64,000 nucleotides of DNA from Myxococcota bacterium (GCA_018821305.1 JAHJMN010000105.1:36492-100491), one strand, 5' to 3'. Counted from the stretch's first letter, positions 16,755 to 26,375 are shown. Notes: generated by a model not told the origin, from the sequence alone. A program made the numbers and translations.

Positions 16755-18389
16755 CTAGGAGGATTTGGCGATGAGATGCATTGTAAAACACCAAGATTTG
16801 GCGAATTTCTTATCGGCATCGGTTTTAAGAACCGACGGTTTGGAATGAGTAACACACCCAGGGAATCCTCCTCCTAGACCAGTTACACTGGTAATACTGA
16901 AGTTACCACCACTAACGGATGCACAGACTTTCACAGTCTTTGTTCCGGCATTAATCAACCCTTTTGCACCGGCTCTCTGGAAACAACGGACTACTCTCCC
17001 CTTCACGGAACTAAGATAATTTCTTAGAGCAAGTGGAGCTCCCGGTGGCACCAGACCGGAAACACTTGAAGTAACTATTGGCTCGCTCATGGGAGGTGGC
17101 ATTTCGCCACCAGTCATAATTGAAGGAACCATAATATCAACGGTGGCAATCATAATATCAACCATAACATCAGGAGTTACCATCATAATGTTAGTATCGA
17201 TCATTACGCCTACATTGATGTTGGTGTTCACACCACCGCCTTTTGGTAGTTTTCCTGATGGTAGACCACTTCCGCCTCCACCCTTTCCACCACCACCTGT
17301 TCCGTATTCATTATCTGCAGTGTGCTCACCTACTTTAAATTGTCCATGAGTTTGCGTACTGCAGGTGGCACCCGTACAAGGACCGTCAACGACGGTTTCT
17401 TTTACTGAAGAACCAACTTCACCAACATTGACGTTGTTTGCCACAATAGGCCCTGTCTGAGGAATATTGAGATTTGACGGAATTTCCACATTTCCAAGTT
17501 TTTTTATGGCATTAAGATCATTGTCGGATACTTTAATATTCATTTTATCAAGATTTTTGAGGCCTTTATCACTGGCTATTTTATTGGCAACATTATCTTT
17601 TGTTGCAGGTCCAGTATCTTTTGCAGGAGTATTTGATTTTACGGCAACTTTGGCCCCGGCATTTGGATCTTTTTTAGCTTCAGCGGCGCCTTTTCCTGCG
17701 GCATTCTTATCTATCTCATCTTTTATTTTCTTTTCTTTCTGCTCCACCTGTTCCGAGTGTTTTGCCATCATCTTGGCAATGAATTTTTTGGATTCGTTGT
17801 CCTTCGGTTTCCAGTTAGGATCATAGTTTGAATGAATGAGAAAGATCAAAGCAGGGGTAAGTACAAGCACAGAGGCAATTACAGAGGTGATAAATGTGTT
17901 TCCGAGATAGTTACGCAGTGCGTAGATACCCCACATAATGTGAGGAAGTTGAGGTCTCGGGAGTTCCGGAGGTGGAACAACAAAATGAAAAAGAATAGTC
18001 ACTTCTCCGATAACAAGTTTACCACGGGAGCAACTTGCCAAATCAAGTTGATAGTGTTCTCCGGATCGGGTGAGATTTTCCCCGCGTTCCAGCATCTGAT
18101 TCAGGGTAAAAACTTTGCCGTCCATTGCCAGACGGGCATCCATTCCTTTTGCAAAATTAAGGATATATCCCTTTTTCGTTTCTTCAAAAACTTTGAAGGA
18201 CCGAGGGAGATCCTTGGACGGAATAAGGAAAACGTTGTCAGCACCACGACCTATGGTAACATGACCGCCTTTGCGCAGTAATTTTTCTTCTACGATACGG
18301 CCGTTCTGAACGATACCTATTCTAAGAATTTTCTTCGCATTCTGATCAACGTTAAGCGCACTCGTCGATTTTCTTGGAGCCTGTGCCAT
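16755..18389 (-). CDS. Degenerate-FHA protein with AgmX/TonB-like C-terminal domain
   Basis: This 544-residue membrane-anchored protein has four parts. An FHA-like N-terminus (about 20-140) keeps the GR of VTIGRGADNVFLIP but has PRSFKVF where phosphopeptide-binding FHA domains have SRxH. A single membrane helix lies at about 165-185. A long Lys/Ala/Asn-rich periplasmic spacer follows, ending in a Met/Ile/Val-rich repeat (DVMVDIMIATVDIMVPSIM). The C-terminal domain (about 455-544) resembles the AgmX/PglI or TonB/TolA C-terminus (SSVKGRVVRCFQRA, VKVCASV, GFPGCVTH) and has four cysteines. GGAGG lies 6 bases before the ATG. In Myxococcota such proteins belong to gliding or envelope-spanning energised complexes, so an envelope linker role is likely (inference). 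Confidence 0.8.
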   Translation of the reverse strand: MAQAPRKSTSALNVDQNAKKILRIGIVQNGRIVEEKLLRKGGHVTIGRGADNVFLIPSKDLPRSFKVFEETKKGYILNFAKGMDARLAMDGKVFTLNQMLERGENLTRSGEHYQLDLASCSRGKLVIGEVTILFHFVVPPPELPRPQLPHIMWGIYALRNYLGNTFITSVIASVLVLTPALIFLIHSNYDPNWKPKDNESKKFIAKMMAKHSEQVEQKEKKIKDEIDKNAAGKGAAEAKKDPNAGAKVAVKSNTPAKDTGPATKDNVANKIASDKGLKNLDKMNIKVSDNDLNAIKKLGNVEIPSNLNIPQTGPIVANNVNVGEVGSSVKETVVDGPCTGATCSTQTHGQFKVGEHTADNEYGTGGGGKGGGGSGLPSGKLPKGGGVNTNINVGVMIDTNIMMVTPDVMVDIMIATVDIMVPSIMTGGEMPPPMSEPIVTSSVSGLVPPGAPLALRNYLSSVKGRVVRCFQRAGAKGLINAGTKTVKVCASVSGGNFSITSVTGLGGGFPGCVTHSKPSVLKTDADKKFAKSWCFTMHLIAKSS

Positions 18390-18544
18390 AATATCCTCCA
18401 GTTACAACCTGCTTCAAAGATTCCACCTTTTACGGGCAACGGAATATTAGCAGGAACCACTTTTCAAAGCAACACTTACAACAAAAAAAACACTAATTTG
18501 TTACTCGACATTTTACACAGTATCTTCAGTTTTTTATCCATCTT

Positions 18545-19354
18545 TTATCGATAAAGATGTTTAAGTTGCCTGGGAACCGTATTGCCGAGGAGTTTTTTTC
18601 TATCCGCCAGAGGTCTAACCCTCTTCCAGTTTTTACTTACCATATTTTCATCAGGTTTTGAAATTTTCCCTTTAAATTTTTTAAGTGTAAATTCCAACTG
18701 CCCATAGACTTTTACAGTACTGCCTGATTCATCAATAAATTCAGCACCCCATGCAAAATCCCCGGAATTATCAAGACCACCTGAACTTGAAAGTTTTTCC
18801 CCTGTGAAGAAAATTAATTTACCCCGAAACTTTCCATCTATTGTTTTTATCGGATTTTTCTTCGGCGCTATTGAAAAAACTTTTTTTTTCAACTCAGAAT
18901 CAAATAAATTTTCCGCTTTTTCTTTTTCTGATGTCAATATCTTCAAGTTGTCCACAAATGGAGCAATAAACTCTTGTGGCGTTCTTAGGATTTCAAGAGA
19001 TCTGATCTGCCCTTCATTTTCACTTTCCGACCGGCAAACATATTTTTCATAACGCAGCCTTACACAAATTCGATCATCAGGAAAAACAATGAATTCATAA
19101 CCATCTTCACTGGAGAGATTACGAATTCCGTGCATTGAACCGTTCTCATCACGACGAAGAGTAATGTTTTCCACAAGAACTTGGGGTTTTGTCCCGTATT
19201 TCCAGGTAATCGTACCTACAAATTCAAATGGTTTCTTTTCCCCCAGAAGCTTTTCCAGAGGGTTTGCTTTCCTTGAACCACCGGATTTTCTTTTAACAAT
19301 TCTGCTTTGGCATCCTGTAAAAATCAGGATTATTGTAAGAAACCACTTTACCAT
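18545..19354 (-). CDS. Hypothetical lipoprotein
   Basis: The product is a predicted lipoprotein of 269 residues with signal MVKWFLTIILIFTGC (Cys 15). I do not recognise the mature domain. It has a predominantly beta-strand look (FVGTITWKYGTKPQVLVENITL, GKFRGKLIFFTGEKLSSSG, VKVYGQLEFTLKKFKGKI), as in lipocalin- or LolA-like folds, but this is only an impression. Start 19354 follows GGAGAAG at 4 bases; the frame opens at 19408 without a signal sequence. It lies 98 bases downstream of ftsW on the same strand. Confidence 0.75.
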   Translation of the reverse strand: MVKWFLTIILIFTGCQSRIVKRKSGGSRKANPLEKLLGEKKPFEFVGTITWKYGTKPQVLVENITLRRDENGSMHGIRNLSSEDGYEFIVFPDDRICVRLRYEKYVCRSESENEGQIRSLEILRTPQEFIAPFVDNLKILTSEKEKAENLFDSELKKKVFSIAPKKNPIKTIDGKFRGKLIFFTGEKLSSSGGLDNSGDFAWGAEFIDESGSTVKVYGQLEFTLKKFKGKISKPDENMVSKNWKRVRPLADRKKLLGNTVPRQLKHLYR

Positions 19355-19452
19355 AAAACTTCTCCGCCTGAGTATCAGGCTTTGACCCCTTATAATTGAA
19401 TTTTTCAAAGGATTAAAGATTTTTTTAGAGACAACATCCCCTTATAAAAATT

Positions 19453-20709
19453 TTAACTTTCCGAAAGCCCAATTCGGCGGTTTCCGCCAATAGTAGGTTT
19501 TGCTCTAACCTTAGAGACTTCTCCTGCTGGAGCATATACTCCCGTATGGCGATCGATACACAGCAATAGCCCTGCTGCTGCAAAACTCAAAATCATTGAA
19601 GAACCACCATAACTAACAAAAGGCAAAGTAATACCCTTGGACGGAATAAGATTCATAACCACACTCAGATTGATGAATGCCTGAAACACAATCATGAGTG
19701 TCATACCCATTGCCAGAAACATTCTGAAAGCCTTCTGCCTTTGTCGAAGAGCAATTTTAATACCCGCAAAAAGGAAAAGACCGTATAGAAGTATAAGAGA
19801 AGCAATACCCAAAAAACCGAGTTCCTGCCCAATCATCGCCGCAATATAATCCGTATGAGCTTCTGGGAGGAATTCCATTTTATAAGGCCCGTTTCCAAGA
19901 CCCCAACCAGAAAAACCACCACTACCGAAAGCATCCAGCGAACGAATAATCTGATACGCCGCACCCTGCTGGAAATATTCCGGATGCAAAAATGGAATGA
20001 TTCGTTTAGAAAGGCGCCACCCCGCCGCAACATAATACCAGGTAAATGGGAGCACCACTAAAAGAGCCATGAAAAAGTAAATCAAGCGGCTCCCTGCAAT
20101 GTAAAGCATAGCTAAAGCAACAGTAACAAAAAGAATTGCGCTTCCAAGGTCCGGTTGAAGAAGCAAAAACAACACCATGGCACCCACAACAATCATAGGT
20201 TGCACGAAGCCACGATAAATGTCATTCATGATTTCTGTTCTTTTCTCAAGAATTACAGCAAGATACAGGATAAGCGCAACTTTAGCAACTTCCATCGGCT
20301 GCAAGGAAAAACCGCCGAAACGAAACCATCGACGTGCTCCGTTAACATTTTCACCGAGAATTAAAACAGCCGCCAATAGACCAAATGCCCCAAGGAGACC
20401 CAATTTCATGGTTTTGCGGTAGAATTCTGGCCTCAGAAAAGCCGCGGTTACTGCAACTACAAGCCCCAAAATCAAAAACACCCCATGATGCATAAAAAAC
20501 CGCAGAATATCTGGCTGCTGCGGAGGAATCAAATTATTACGGTGATAATATCTTGATAATATCTGGCCGCCGGTAACAGAAAAAATCATTACAAGCCCGA
20601 TAACCGCAAGTGTCACAACGGAAAAGATCATTATCCATCCGTAAACGGAGATCTGCTTTTGGGGGTAGTTTTGATTTGAAACAGGTTCATTAATCATGGC
20701 AAAGAGCAT
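19453..20709 (-). CDS. ftsW: FtsW/RodA-family peptidoglycan polymerase
   Basis: This SEDS-family glycan polymerase works with a class B PBP to build septal or side-wall peptidoglycan. At 418 residues it shows about ten membrane segments, GARRWFRFGGFSLQPMEVAKVALILYLA split over the fourth loop (described here from 19 kb region), and the FtsW-type segment GPYKMEFLPEAHTD, followed by IGQELGFLG and the C-terminal LPFVSYGGSSM signature. The LPEAHTDYI form favours FtsW over RodA. Translation may start at the ATG at 20709 or 12 bases later. murB is about 4 kb away but the usual dcw cluster neighbours are absent, so the division genes are dispersed here. Confidence 0.9.
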   Translation of the reverse strand: MLFAMINEPVSNQNYPQKQISVYGWIMIFSVVTLAVIGLVMIFSVTGGQILSRYYHRNNLIPPQQPDILRFFMHHGVFLILGLVVAVTAAFLRPEFYRKTMKLGLLGAFGLLAAVLILGENVNGARRWFRFGGFSLQPMEVAKVALILYLAVILEKRTEIMNDIYRGFVQPMIVVGAMVLFLLLQPDLGSAILFVTVALAMLYIAGSRLIYFFMALLVVLPFTWYYVAAGWRLSKRIIPFLHPEYFQQGAAYQIIRSLDAFGSGGFSGWGLGNGPYKMEFLPEAHTDYIAAMIGQELGFLGIASLILLYGLFLFAGIKIALRQRQKAFRMFLAMGMTLMIVFQAFINLSVVMNLIPSKGITLPFVSYGGSSMILSFAAAGLLLCIDRHTGVYAPAGEVSKVRAKPTIGGNRRIGLSES

Positions 20710-20781
20710 TTCACCACATTCCCGGCAAAAATCAAAAAATCAGCCTGTTTACAGCAAAGCGCAAGATAGTTCGTGTAAATG

Positions 20782-20872
20782 TTTATGACTGAATCTGCCC
20801 CTGTTTACCTGACAACCTGAGTACCTGTTAAAAAAATCAGGGATCCAGGTAATCAGTAGCAGGATCAAGTCA
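20782..20872 (-). repeat. Interspersed repeat R3, partial copy (inverted)
   Basis: GTTTATGACTGAATCTGCCC ... ACCTGAGTACCTGTTAAAAA ... AATCAGTAGCAGGA matches the middle of the R3 copy at 38446-38715 in the same orientation. It fills the gap between ftsW and the FeS-protein gene. Confidence 0.6.
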
Positions 20873-20873
20873 A

Positions 20874-21902
20874 TCAGGGTTTTACTCTTGATAATTCAGA
20901 TATCCAGTCAATATAGTTTATTACTCTAGAGTGTTGATTTTTTTCTAGTTCGGCCTTACATGAAGGGCATACTGTTAAAATTATATCAGATCCCGCTTGT
21001 TCTCCAATTCCGATACACATACTTTCAATAATTTTTTCTTCCGTTCCTGTAAAAATTCCGTGTCCTCCGCAACATAACTTTTCTTCAATTTTTTCAAATT
21101 GAGATAAACGAGTTAAATTACCAATACTTTCAACATGAAGACGATTCCGAAGTATGCATGATTCAAACCATTTTACAGATGGGCCACTGTAGTTATCCAT
21201 AAGATTTGCATAAAAGTCTGTATCAATTAAGTCTGTCCAAAAAATAAGATCAACTTTTTCCCAATCCTTGCTTTTATATAGATTTTTAAACACATGGATA
21301 TCTGTGGGATCCAAAAACACTATCTTTTTAAAATTACCGAATATGCGTAGATTAATTTTTTCTATTTTTGAAAAGTTGTCATAGTCCCCGCTGATCCAGT
21401 ACTCGTAACCAGATGTGATGTTATCAGTTTCAAGAAGCGAATATCCTGAAACCCCCAGTAAGTCTAAAATATTAAAGAATGATGGGACCACGGAAGGATT
21501 GACTCGCATCGTTTGACTTCCAGGAAATATTACATTTATAGAACTTACAGAAAATAGTCTTGACGGCAATTTATAGTACGAATTTAGAACATCTCTGGAA
21601 TTTGATTTTCTCGTTATAACTGTTTTGCCGGCGCTTCTCCACAGGGACATGAGATATCCTGTCTGAATTCCGTGATTACATACTTCTGTACAGTTTCCAC
21701 AATCAACACAGTAAGTAATAATTTTTTCATATATTTCCCGTTCGATTGAACCTTCAGAGTTTTTTCTATGCATCCTGTTTAAAAATGAAGGAGTAGCTGA
21801 TTCACGGGATTCCTGAAGATGAACAGGACAAGTGTTTCGACACATCCCGGGGCAGATAGAACAAAGATCAAGTTGCCTGGATAAATCAATAGATAATGTC
21901 AT
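20874..21902 (-). CDS. GlcF/HdrD-like 4Fe-4S and CCG-domain oxidoreductase subunit
   Basis: This 342-residue iron-sulfur protein probably accepts electrons from the flavoprotein encoded 2 bases upstream. Two N-terminal 4Fe-4S motifs are present: CSICPGMCRNTCP (from Cys 14) and CVDCGNCTEVCNHG (about 66-79). The C-terminal half has one clear CCG-type motif, CCGGHG, followed by VCPSCKAEL, as in GlcF and heterodisulfide-reductase-like subunits. The middle lacks a second well-formed CCG motif, which is shorter than classical GlcF (about 400 residues). No membrane helix is seen, so it likely hands electrons to another partner. Confidence 0.78.
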   Translation of the reverse strand: MTLSIDLSRQLDLCSICPGMCRNTCPVHLQESRESATPSFLNRMHRKNSEGSIEREIYEKIITYCVDCGNCTEVCNHGIQTGYLMSLWRSAGKTVITRKSNSRDVLNSYYKLPSRLFSVSSINVIFPGSQTMRVNPSVVPSFFNILDLLGVSGYSLLETDNITSGYEYWISGDYDNFSKIEKINLRIFGNFKKIVFLDPTDIHVFKNLYKSKDWEKVDLIFWTDLIDTDFYANLMDNYSGPSVKWFESCILRNRLHVESIGNLTRLSQFEKIEEKLCCGGHGIFTGTEEKIIESMCIGIGEQAGSDIILTVCPSCKAELEKNQHSRVINYIDWISELSRVKP

Positions 21903-21904
21903 TG

Positions 21905-24430
21905 TTATTTCTGAAACTCCCGGAGATAAGTTCCCTCTTGTTTCTTTTTATTTTTATAAATAGAAAATTTTCCACATCTTGAGATACTTATTAATTCAAA
22001 GTTCTCTTCAAGTTCAACTCTTAACTCATTCAGAGGTTTGACTTCCGGATATAGTTGACATTGAAAAGAGCCTGAAAAATTAGTGCAATCCGTTTCAAAC
22101 CAGGCTGAAGGAAATGAATGAATATTCTGTACCTGAAGTCCGGTTATTATTGAATTTCCTAAAAAATAACAATAACATACGTAATTACTGCCTTCTCTAT
22201 AAATTATACATGCATGAGGCGACATATCGGGATTCTTATAAATATAAGATATAAAATCAACAACATCGTTGCCATTGTAAAACGACAATTGTACAGCTCG
22301 TTTGGATATTTCAAGAGGATATACTTTCAGGTGAACATCTGTTACGAGAGCATATTTCCCATTTTTTCCTGCAATCAATCCCCATAAATCCGGTCCATGG
22401 CTTTTTGAAGGAACGCTCTTTGAAGAAATCATGTTACCATTCCAGCAGATCGCGTTAAACCCAGTAATTCTATTTCCATGAAAACCATTAATAAACCCTG
22501 GAAAATCTATATTGTATCCAAATATTTCATGGAGAGACAAATTGTTTTCAGATGGTGAAATCACCCCAAGGGTAAGACTTTCTCTTTGCAGTGATTCTTC
22601 AAGATTTTGAATAGTTATTCCTGTCTGTACATGAACAATTAAGCTTTCCTTGTCTATATAAAGAATTTTATTAAGTTTTTCAGGATTTACAATAATTGTT
22701 TCCTTCTTTTCTGAAGGGGGAAGTACATGTACTTTGTAGCCATTATTAAAACATTCCCGAAGTATCCTCGAAACTTCAATTACTGATGATGGTTTGAGTT
22801 CAATGTAATTATCCCTTTCAAAACAGTTTTCACGGCCGACTAGATCCCTGAAGTACATCCATGAATCGCCCATTTCCTTTTTTGAATTTTCTGACCTAGC
22901 AATCGGTTTAAAATCAATCAAATTGCCTTTGTTCATTATTCCAGCAGGATCAAAATAATTTTTTACTATCGAAAGTATGCTTAGATTATCTCCAACATCC
23001 CTGGTGTAAAATTCTTTTTTAAGTCGGCCAACTCCATGATGATGAGATATCCCTCCGGAAAGACGGATTACCTCTTTCATTGCGCTTGCCCAGAGCTCTT
23101 TGTGTGTTTTGTTAGCTTGCTCGATGTTTGAAAATTCTCTGGCAAATGTGAAATATATACAGGCACCTTCTGGCCAAGCGTGGCTGAAATGAACTCCGGT
23201 AAAAGCTTGAGTTGAAAGAAGAGATTTAATATTGCGATAAATTTCAGGTATTCTATTCCATGTGGCAGATATCTCCATAGTGTCAGTAAAAACACCTGAA
23301 TTAAATGCATGATTTCTTTTAAAAGCCAGACTATTTCTATTTTGATACCAATTTTGAACTTTTTTCAATTCAACTTTAGTGATTTTCTTTCGATCAAGAA
23401 CGCTTTCAACCGCAGCAAATGAAATCAGATCAGACTCTTCGCTACCATGAAAACCGATTATCATAAGACAGCCTTTTTTTGAAAGGGCAGGCATGTATTG
23501 GTCCATTGTTTTCCGAATAAATGTATGTCCTTTTAGAATAACAGGAAGGGATTTATGACCCAGCCAACCCAGTGGAGCTCCTCTTATAAGTGATAAAAAC
23601 CTCCTGATAAAATTATCTTCACTTTCTGATGAACTCAGAGCAAGAAGAGAAGTAAAGGGATCATAAAGTCTTAAAATCGAGGGTTTTAAACCTGATTGAA
23701 TAATTTTCTTCATGGCAACTAGACCATCTTCAAGAGTTTGAAAATGAATACCCCTTATTTCCATTGAAGAATCAGAAGCGTGCGCTTCAAACTCTGCTTC
23801 AGTAATAATACCGAAAGTTCCTTCACTTCCCAGGATTAAAGACATGTAATCCGATTCACAATTATAATTGTTAAAATCAAATATTTCTCCTGTTCCTGAA
23901 ACAAACTTGATCGAACGGCACAAATTCTGTACTTTTCCAAAACGACTTGAAAAAAGACCAGCAGATCCTGTCGACAACCATCCTCCTGGAGTCGAAAACT
24001 CAAAACTTGAAGGCATATGACCAAAACTGAGATTATCTTTCCGGAGGAAGTTTTCTATCTCGCTTCCGTAAACACCTGCCTGAACCCTGAAAAACCTGTT
24101 CTTTTTATCTGTAAACCATATTTTTTTCATGCGCCGCATATTCACAATTATAGCATCAGACGTGCTCTGAACAGAACCTGTCAGTGACGTATAAGCTCCG
24201 GAAGGAATAAGCACTCTTTTATTTTCCATCGCAAATCTTGCAAGAGAAGCAACCTGAAGTGTATTTTCTGGCCAACAAACAACTGCTGGATTCACTCCAT
24301 TACTGTTCAAAGTACGCAATACAGTTGTCGGCACCCAGTTGTCACGACCTTCAGCAGCAAGATCCCAGGGAGAATCACTGCATGAAATTCCAAGTTTTCG
24401 TAAATTTTCAATCAAGATGGAATTATCCAT
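21905..24430 (-). CDS. Fused double FAD-binding oxidoreductase (AGPS/GlcD-like plus GlcE-like)
   Basis: This 841-residue flavoprotein has two domains. Residues about 45-505 form a complete PCMH-type FAD-linked oxidase: FAD-binding region RVLIPSGAYTSLTG and GHMPSSFEFSTPGGWLSTGSAG, and a C-terminal segment SHHHGVGRLKKEF (about 460-472), then DPAGIMNKGNLI. The triple-His form is typical of alkyl-dihydroxyacetone-phosphate synthase relatives rather than classic GlcD. Residues about 520-840 form a second, shorter PCMH-like domain without an oxidase cap, as in GlcE. With the FeS gene just downstream it is a GlcDEF-like complex in two genes. Substrate could be a 2-hydroxyacid or an ether-lipid precursor. 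Confidence 0.8.
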   Translation of the reverse strand: MDNSILIENLRKLGISCSDSPWDLAAEGRDNWVPTTVLRTLNSNGVNPAVVCWPENTLQVASLARFAMENKRVLIPSGAYTSLTGSVQSTSDAIIVNMRRMKKIWFTDKKNRFFRVQAGVYGSEIENFLRKDNLSFGHMPSSFEFSTPGGWLSTGSAGLFSSRFGKVQNLCRSIKFVSGTGEIFDFNNYNCESDYMSLILGSEGTFGIITEAEFEAHASDSSMEIRGIHFQTLEDGLVAMKKIIQSGLKPSILRLYDPFTSLLALSSSESEDNFIRRFLSLIRGAPLGWLGHKSLPVILKGHTFIRKTMDQYMPALSKKGCLMIIGFHGSEESDLISFAAVESVLDRKKITKVELKKVQNWYQNRNSLAFKRNHAFNSGVFTDTMEISATWNRIPEIYRNIKSLLSTQAFTGVHFSHAWPEGACIYFTFAREFSNIEQANKTHKELWASAMKEVIRLSGGISHHHGVGRLKKEFYTRDVGDNLSILSIVKNYFDPAGIMNKGNLIDFKPIARSENSKKEMGDSWMYFRDLVGRENCFERDNYIELKPSSVIEVSRILRECFNNGYKVHVLPPSEKKETIIVNPEKLNKILYIDKESLIVHVQTGITIQNLEESLQRESLTLGVISPSENNLSLHEIFGYNIDFPGFINGFHGNRITGFNAICWNGNMISSKSVPSKSHGPDLWGLIAGKNGKYALVTDVHLKVYPLEISKRAVQLSFYNGNDVVDFISYIYKNPDMSPHACIIYREGSNYVCYCYFLGNSIITGLQVQNIHSFPSAWFETDCTNFSGSFQCQLYPEVKPLNELRVELEENFELISISRCGKFSIYKNKKKQEGTYLREFQK

Positions 24431-24626
24431 GTTTATCCTTGCATAATTCGTTTAATTTCTTAAATTCGCCAATAAAGACTTCCAGTATGAAGTTTATGGC
24501 TTTGGTTTACAGTGTATGATAATCTCAACCAGAATTGCCTGTCTGGTAGGGATTAAAAAATTGTAACCTCAGGAAATTCAAAAAACTGTTTTTCCTTGCG
24601 CTAACAAAAGTTTCCGGATTTATATT

Positions 24627-25541
24627 ATGGAAATATTAAAAATTGTAAATGAATTGAAAATCATTTGTAAACACTCTGAAATAATTGAGAATTATGACAC
24701 GTCTCTTCTTTCATCTTATGCTCTGGGTGGTCCAGCCCAAGTTTGTGTATTTCCATATAACGAGCCAGAGTTGATTGAAATATTAAAATTCCTCCGGGGA
24801 AATTACATTAAAACAACCATTCTCGGTGGAGGTACAAATATTCTTATTTCCGATCGTGGAATAACGGGTGTAACCGTTGTATTATCTCATCTTCAAAAAT
24901 TAAAGGTCACAGACAATATTATTAAAACTGGAGCTGGGGTTAGCTCTTCTGATATTGCATCTATTGCTTTAAAAAATAATCTTACGGGAGCTGAGTTTCT
25001 TGCGGGTCTGCCAGGTACAATTGGTGGAGCCGCCTGGATGAACGCCAGAGCCTTCGGATCAGAGATTTCAAGGATTCTTCGAAGCGCCAGAGTTCTTGAT
25101 TATGATGGAAATATATCTACTTATTTGAATAATTCTGAGGATTTTGAATATAAATCAAGCCCTTTCAGAAAATACAATTTTATAATAACAGAACTAGAAC
25201 TTGAACTATCATCTGGAAATCCTGAAGACATCAAACTGCTGATGGATTCGAACTATGCCCATCGACATAAAAACGGCGAAACCAAATGGCCTTCCTGCGG
25301 TTGTGTTTTTAAAAACCCACCGGGAGCAAGTGCGGGAAAACTTATTGATGACTGTTCCTTAAAAGGAAAAAAAGAGGGCAATGTTTTCGTTTCCAATTAT
25401 CATGCTAATTTTATAGTCTATGAAGGGTCCTGTACAGCTTCTTCTATAAAAACTATGATGGAAACCGTACGTAAGGAAGTCTACGAAAAGAAGAAAGTTC
25501 TTCTTGAATATGAAGTAGAGTTCATCGGTGATTGGAACTAA
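24627..25541 (+). CDS. murB: UDP-N-acetylenolpyruvoylglucosamine reductase MurB
   Basis: MurB reduces UDP-GlcNAc-enolpyruvate to UDP-MurNAc with NADPH and FAD in peptidoglycan precursor synthesis. The 304-residue length fits type II MurB. Visible motifs are the FAD-binding TILGGGTNILISD and GLPGTIGGAAWMNARAFG. The active-site loop reads SCGCVFKNPPG, with Cys where E. coli has the proton-donating Ser (SxxxKNP context). The C-terminal Glu is in LEYEVEFIG. No strong ribosome site is visible before the ATG at 24627. The next gene starts 2 bases after its stop. Confidence 0.93.
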   Translation: MEILKIVNELKIICKHSEIIENYDTSLLSSYALGGPAQVCVFPYNEPELIEILKFLRGNYIKTTILGGGTNILISDRGITGVTVVLSHLQKLKVTDNIIKTGAGVSSSDIASIALKNNLTGAEFLAGLPGTIGGAAWMNARAFGSEISRILRSARVLDYDGNISTYLNNSEDFEYKSSPFRKYNFIITELELELSSGNPEDIKLLMDSNYAHRHKNGETKWPSCGCVFKNPPGASAGKLIDDCSLKGKKEGNVFVSNYHANFIVYEGSCTASSIKTMMETVRKEVYEKKKVLLEYEVEFIGDWN

Positions 25542-25543
25542 AT

Positions 25544-26146
25544 ATGGTTTATAAAAGATTTTTTAAAGAAACATTTATAGCAGGCTTGTTTCTTTATTTG
25601 TTTTTATTTAGCTCAGGAGCTGCAGCTCAGGAAATTCCCGGTATCAGATCCCGTTTTTCCTTTGGAGGTGGTTTTCAACTTGGCTTTGGAGATCAGGCAG
25701 TTATCGGACTGGCGGGCAGCGCACGATTTATGGGAGTTGCAGGAATAGATCTTGAGTATGATTTTAACCGAATCACATCAACTCCACCAAGAAATCCACG
25801 TGAAATCAGCGCATTACAGTTTATTCCAAACACAAAACTCCTTGGCACAATATATTTTTCAAGGAAAAAAAGATACGCCACTTATGCTCAGGGTGGTATT
25901 GGTATAGATCTCGGGGCAGACTATAACCGTTCAAATCTAATCGGAGGGGCAGGTATCGAATTTGTTTACTTTAAAGATCGATTAGTGCTGAATGTTACTC
26001 TGAGATTTTATTTTCCTCGCCCTGTTGATGTTGAAAAGCAGAGAGAACATCTTATCATGGATGGCACTCCTACTCTTCCTTCTTACACTGATTACTATAG
26101 TTTTCAAACAGTTCAGTTAAGTATTTCAATAAAATATTATTACTAA
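25544..26146 (+). CDS. Outer-membrane beta-barrel-like protein
   Basis: This product of 200 residues has a signal peptide ending GAAAQE. The mature part alternates hydrophobic and polar residues with Gly-rich turns (RFSFGGGFQLGFGDQAVIGLAGSARF, AQGGIGIDLGADY, GGAGIEFVYF split here by strand), typical of a small eight-stranded barrel. It ends in aromatic residues SIKYYY, the usual OMP assembly signal. It is translationally close to murB (2-base gap) but has no obvious functional link. Likely an outer-membrane protein of unknown role. Confidence 0.75.
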   Translation: MVYKRFFKETFIAGLFLYLFLFSSGAAAQEIPGIRSRFSFGGGFQLGFGDQAVIGLAGSARFMGVAGIDLEYDFNRITSTPPRNPREISALQFIPNTKLLGTIYFSRKKRYATYAQGGIGIDLGADYNRSNLIGGAGIEFVYFKDRLVLNVTLRFYFPRPVDVEKQREHLIMDGTPTLPSYTDYYSFQTVQLSISIKYYY

Positions 26147-26195
26147 GCCTTTTAATTTTAGTTCGTTTTCCGTTATTATTTTGGCTGAAATCCTT

Positions 26196-26290
26196 CAGGT
26201 CATAAAAATCTAATATCAATGTAAAATTACAAAGGTCAGATGCAAGTATACAAATTTCTACTCTCAGTCTTTTACTCATGAAGTGGTCTA
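26196..26290 (+). repeat. Interspersed repeat R3, 3' part
   Basis: AGGTCATAAAAATC ... ATCAATGTAAAATTACAAAG ... CTTTTACTCATGAAGTGGTCT matches the 3' ends of R3 copies at 32519-32614 and, inverted, 38446-38541. The remainder of this 314-base gap holds the putative promoter described next and no gene. Confidence 0.7.
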
Positions 26291-26375
26291 TTTCCATTTT
26301 ATCCGAATTCAATATTAATTTTTCTTTTTTTCTCCTTTTACAACCGTCATTTAACAAAAAAATCACCCGTTCAGC

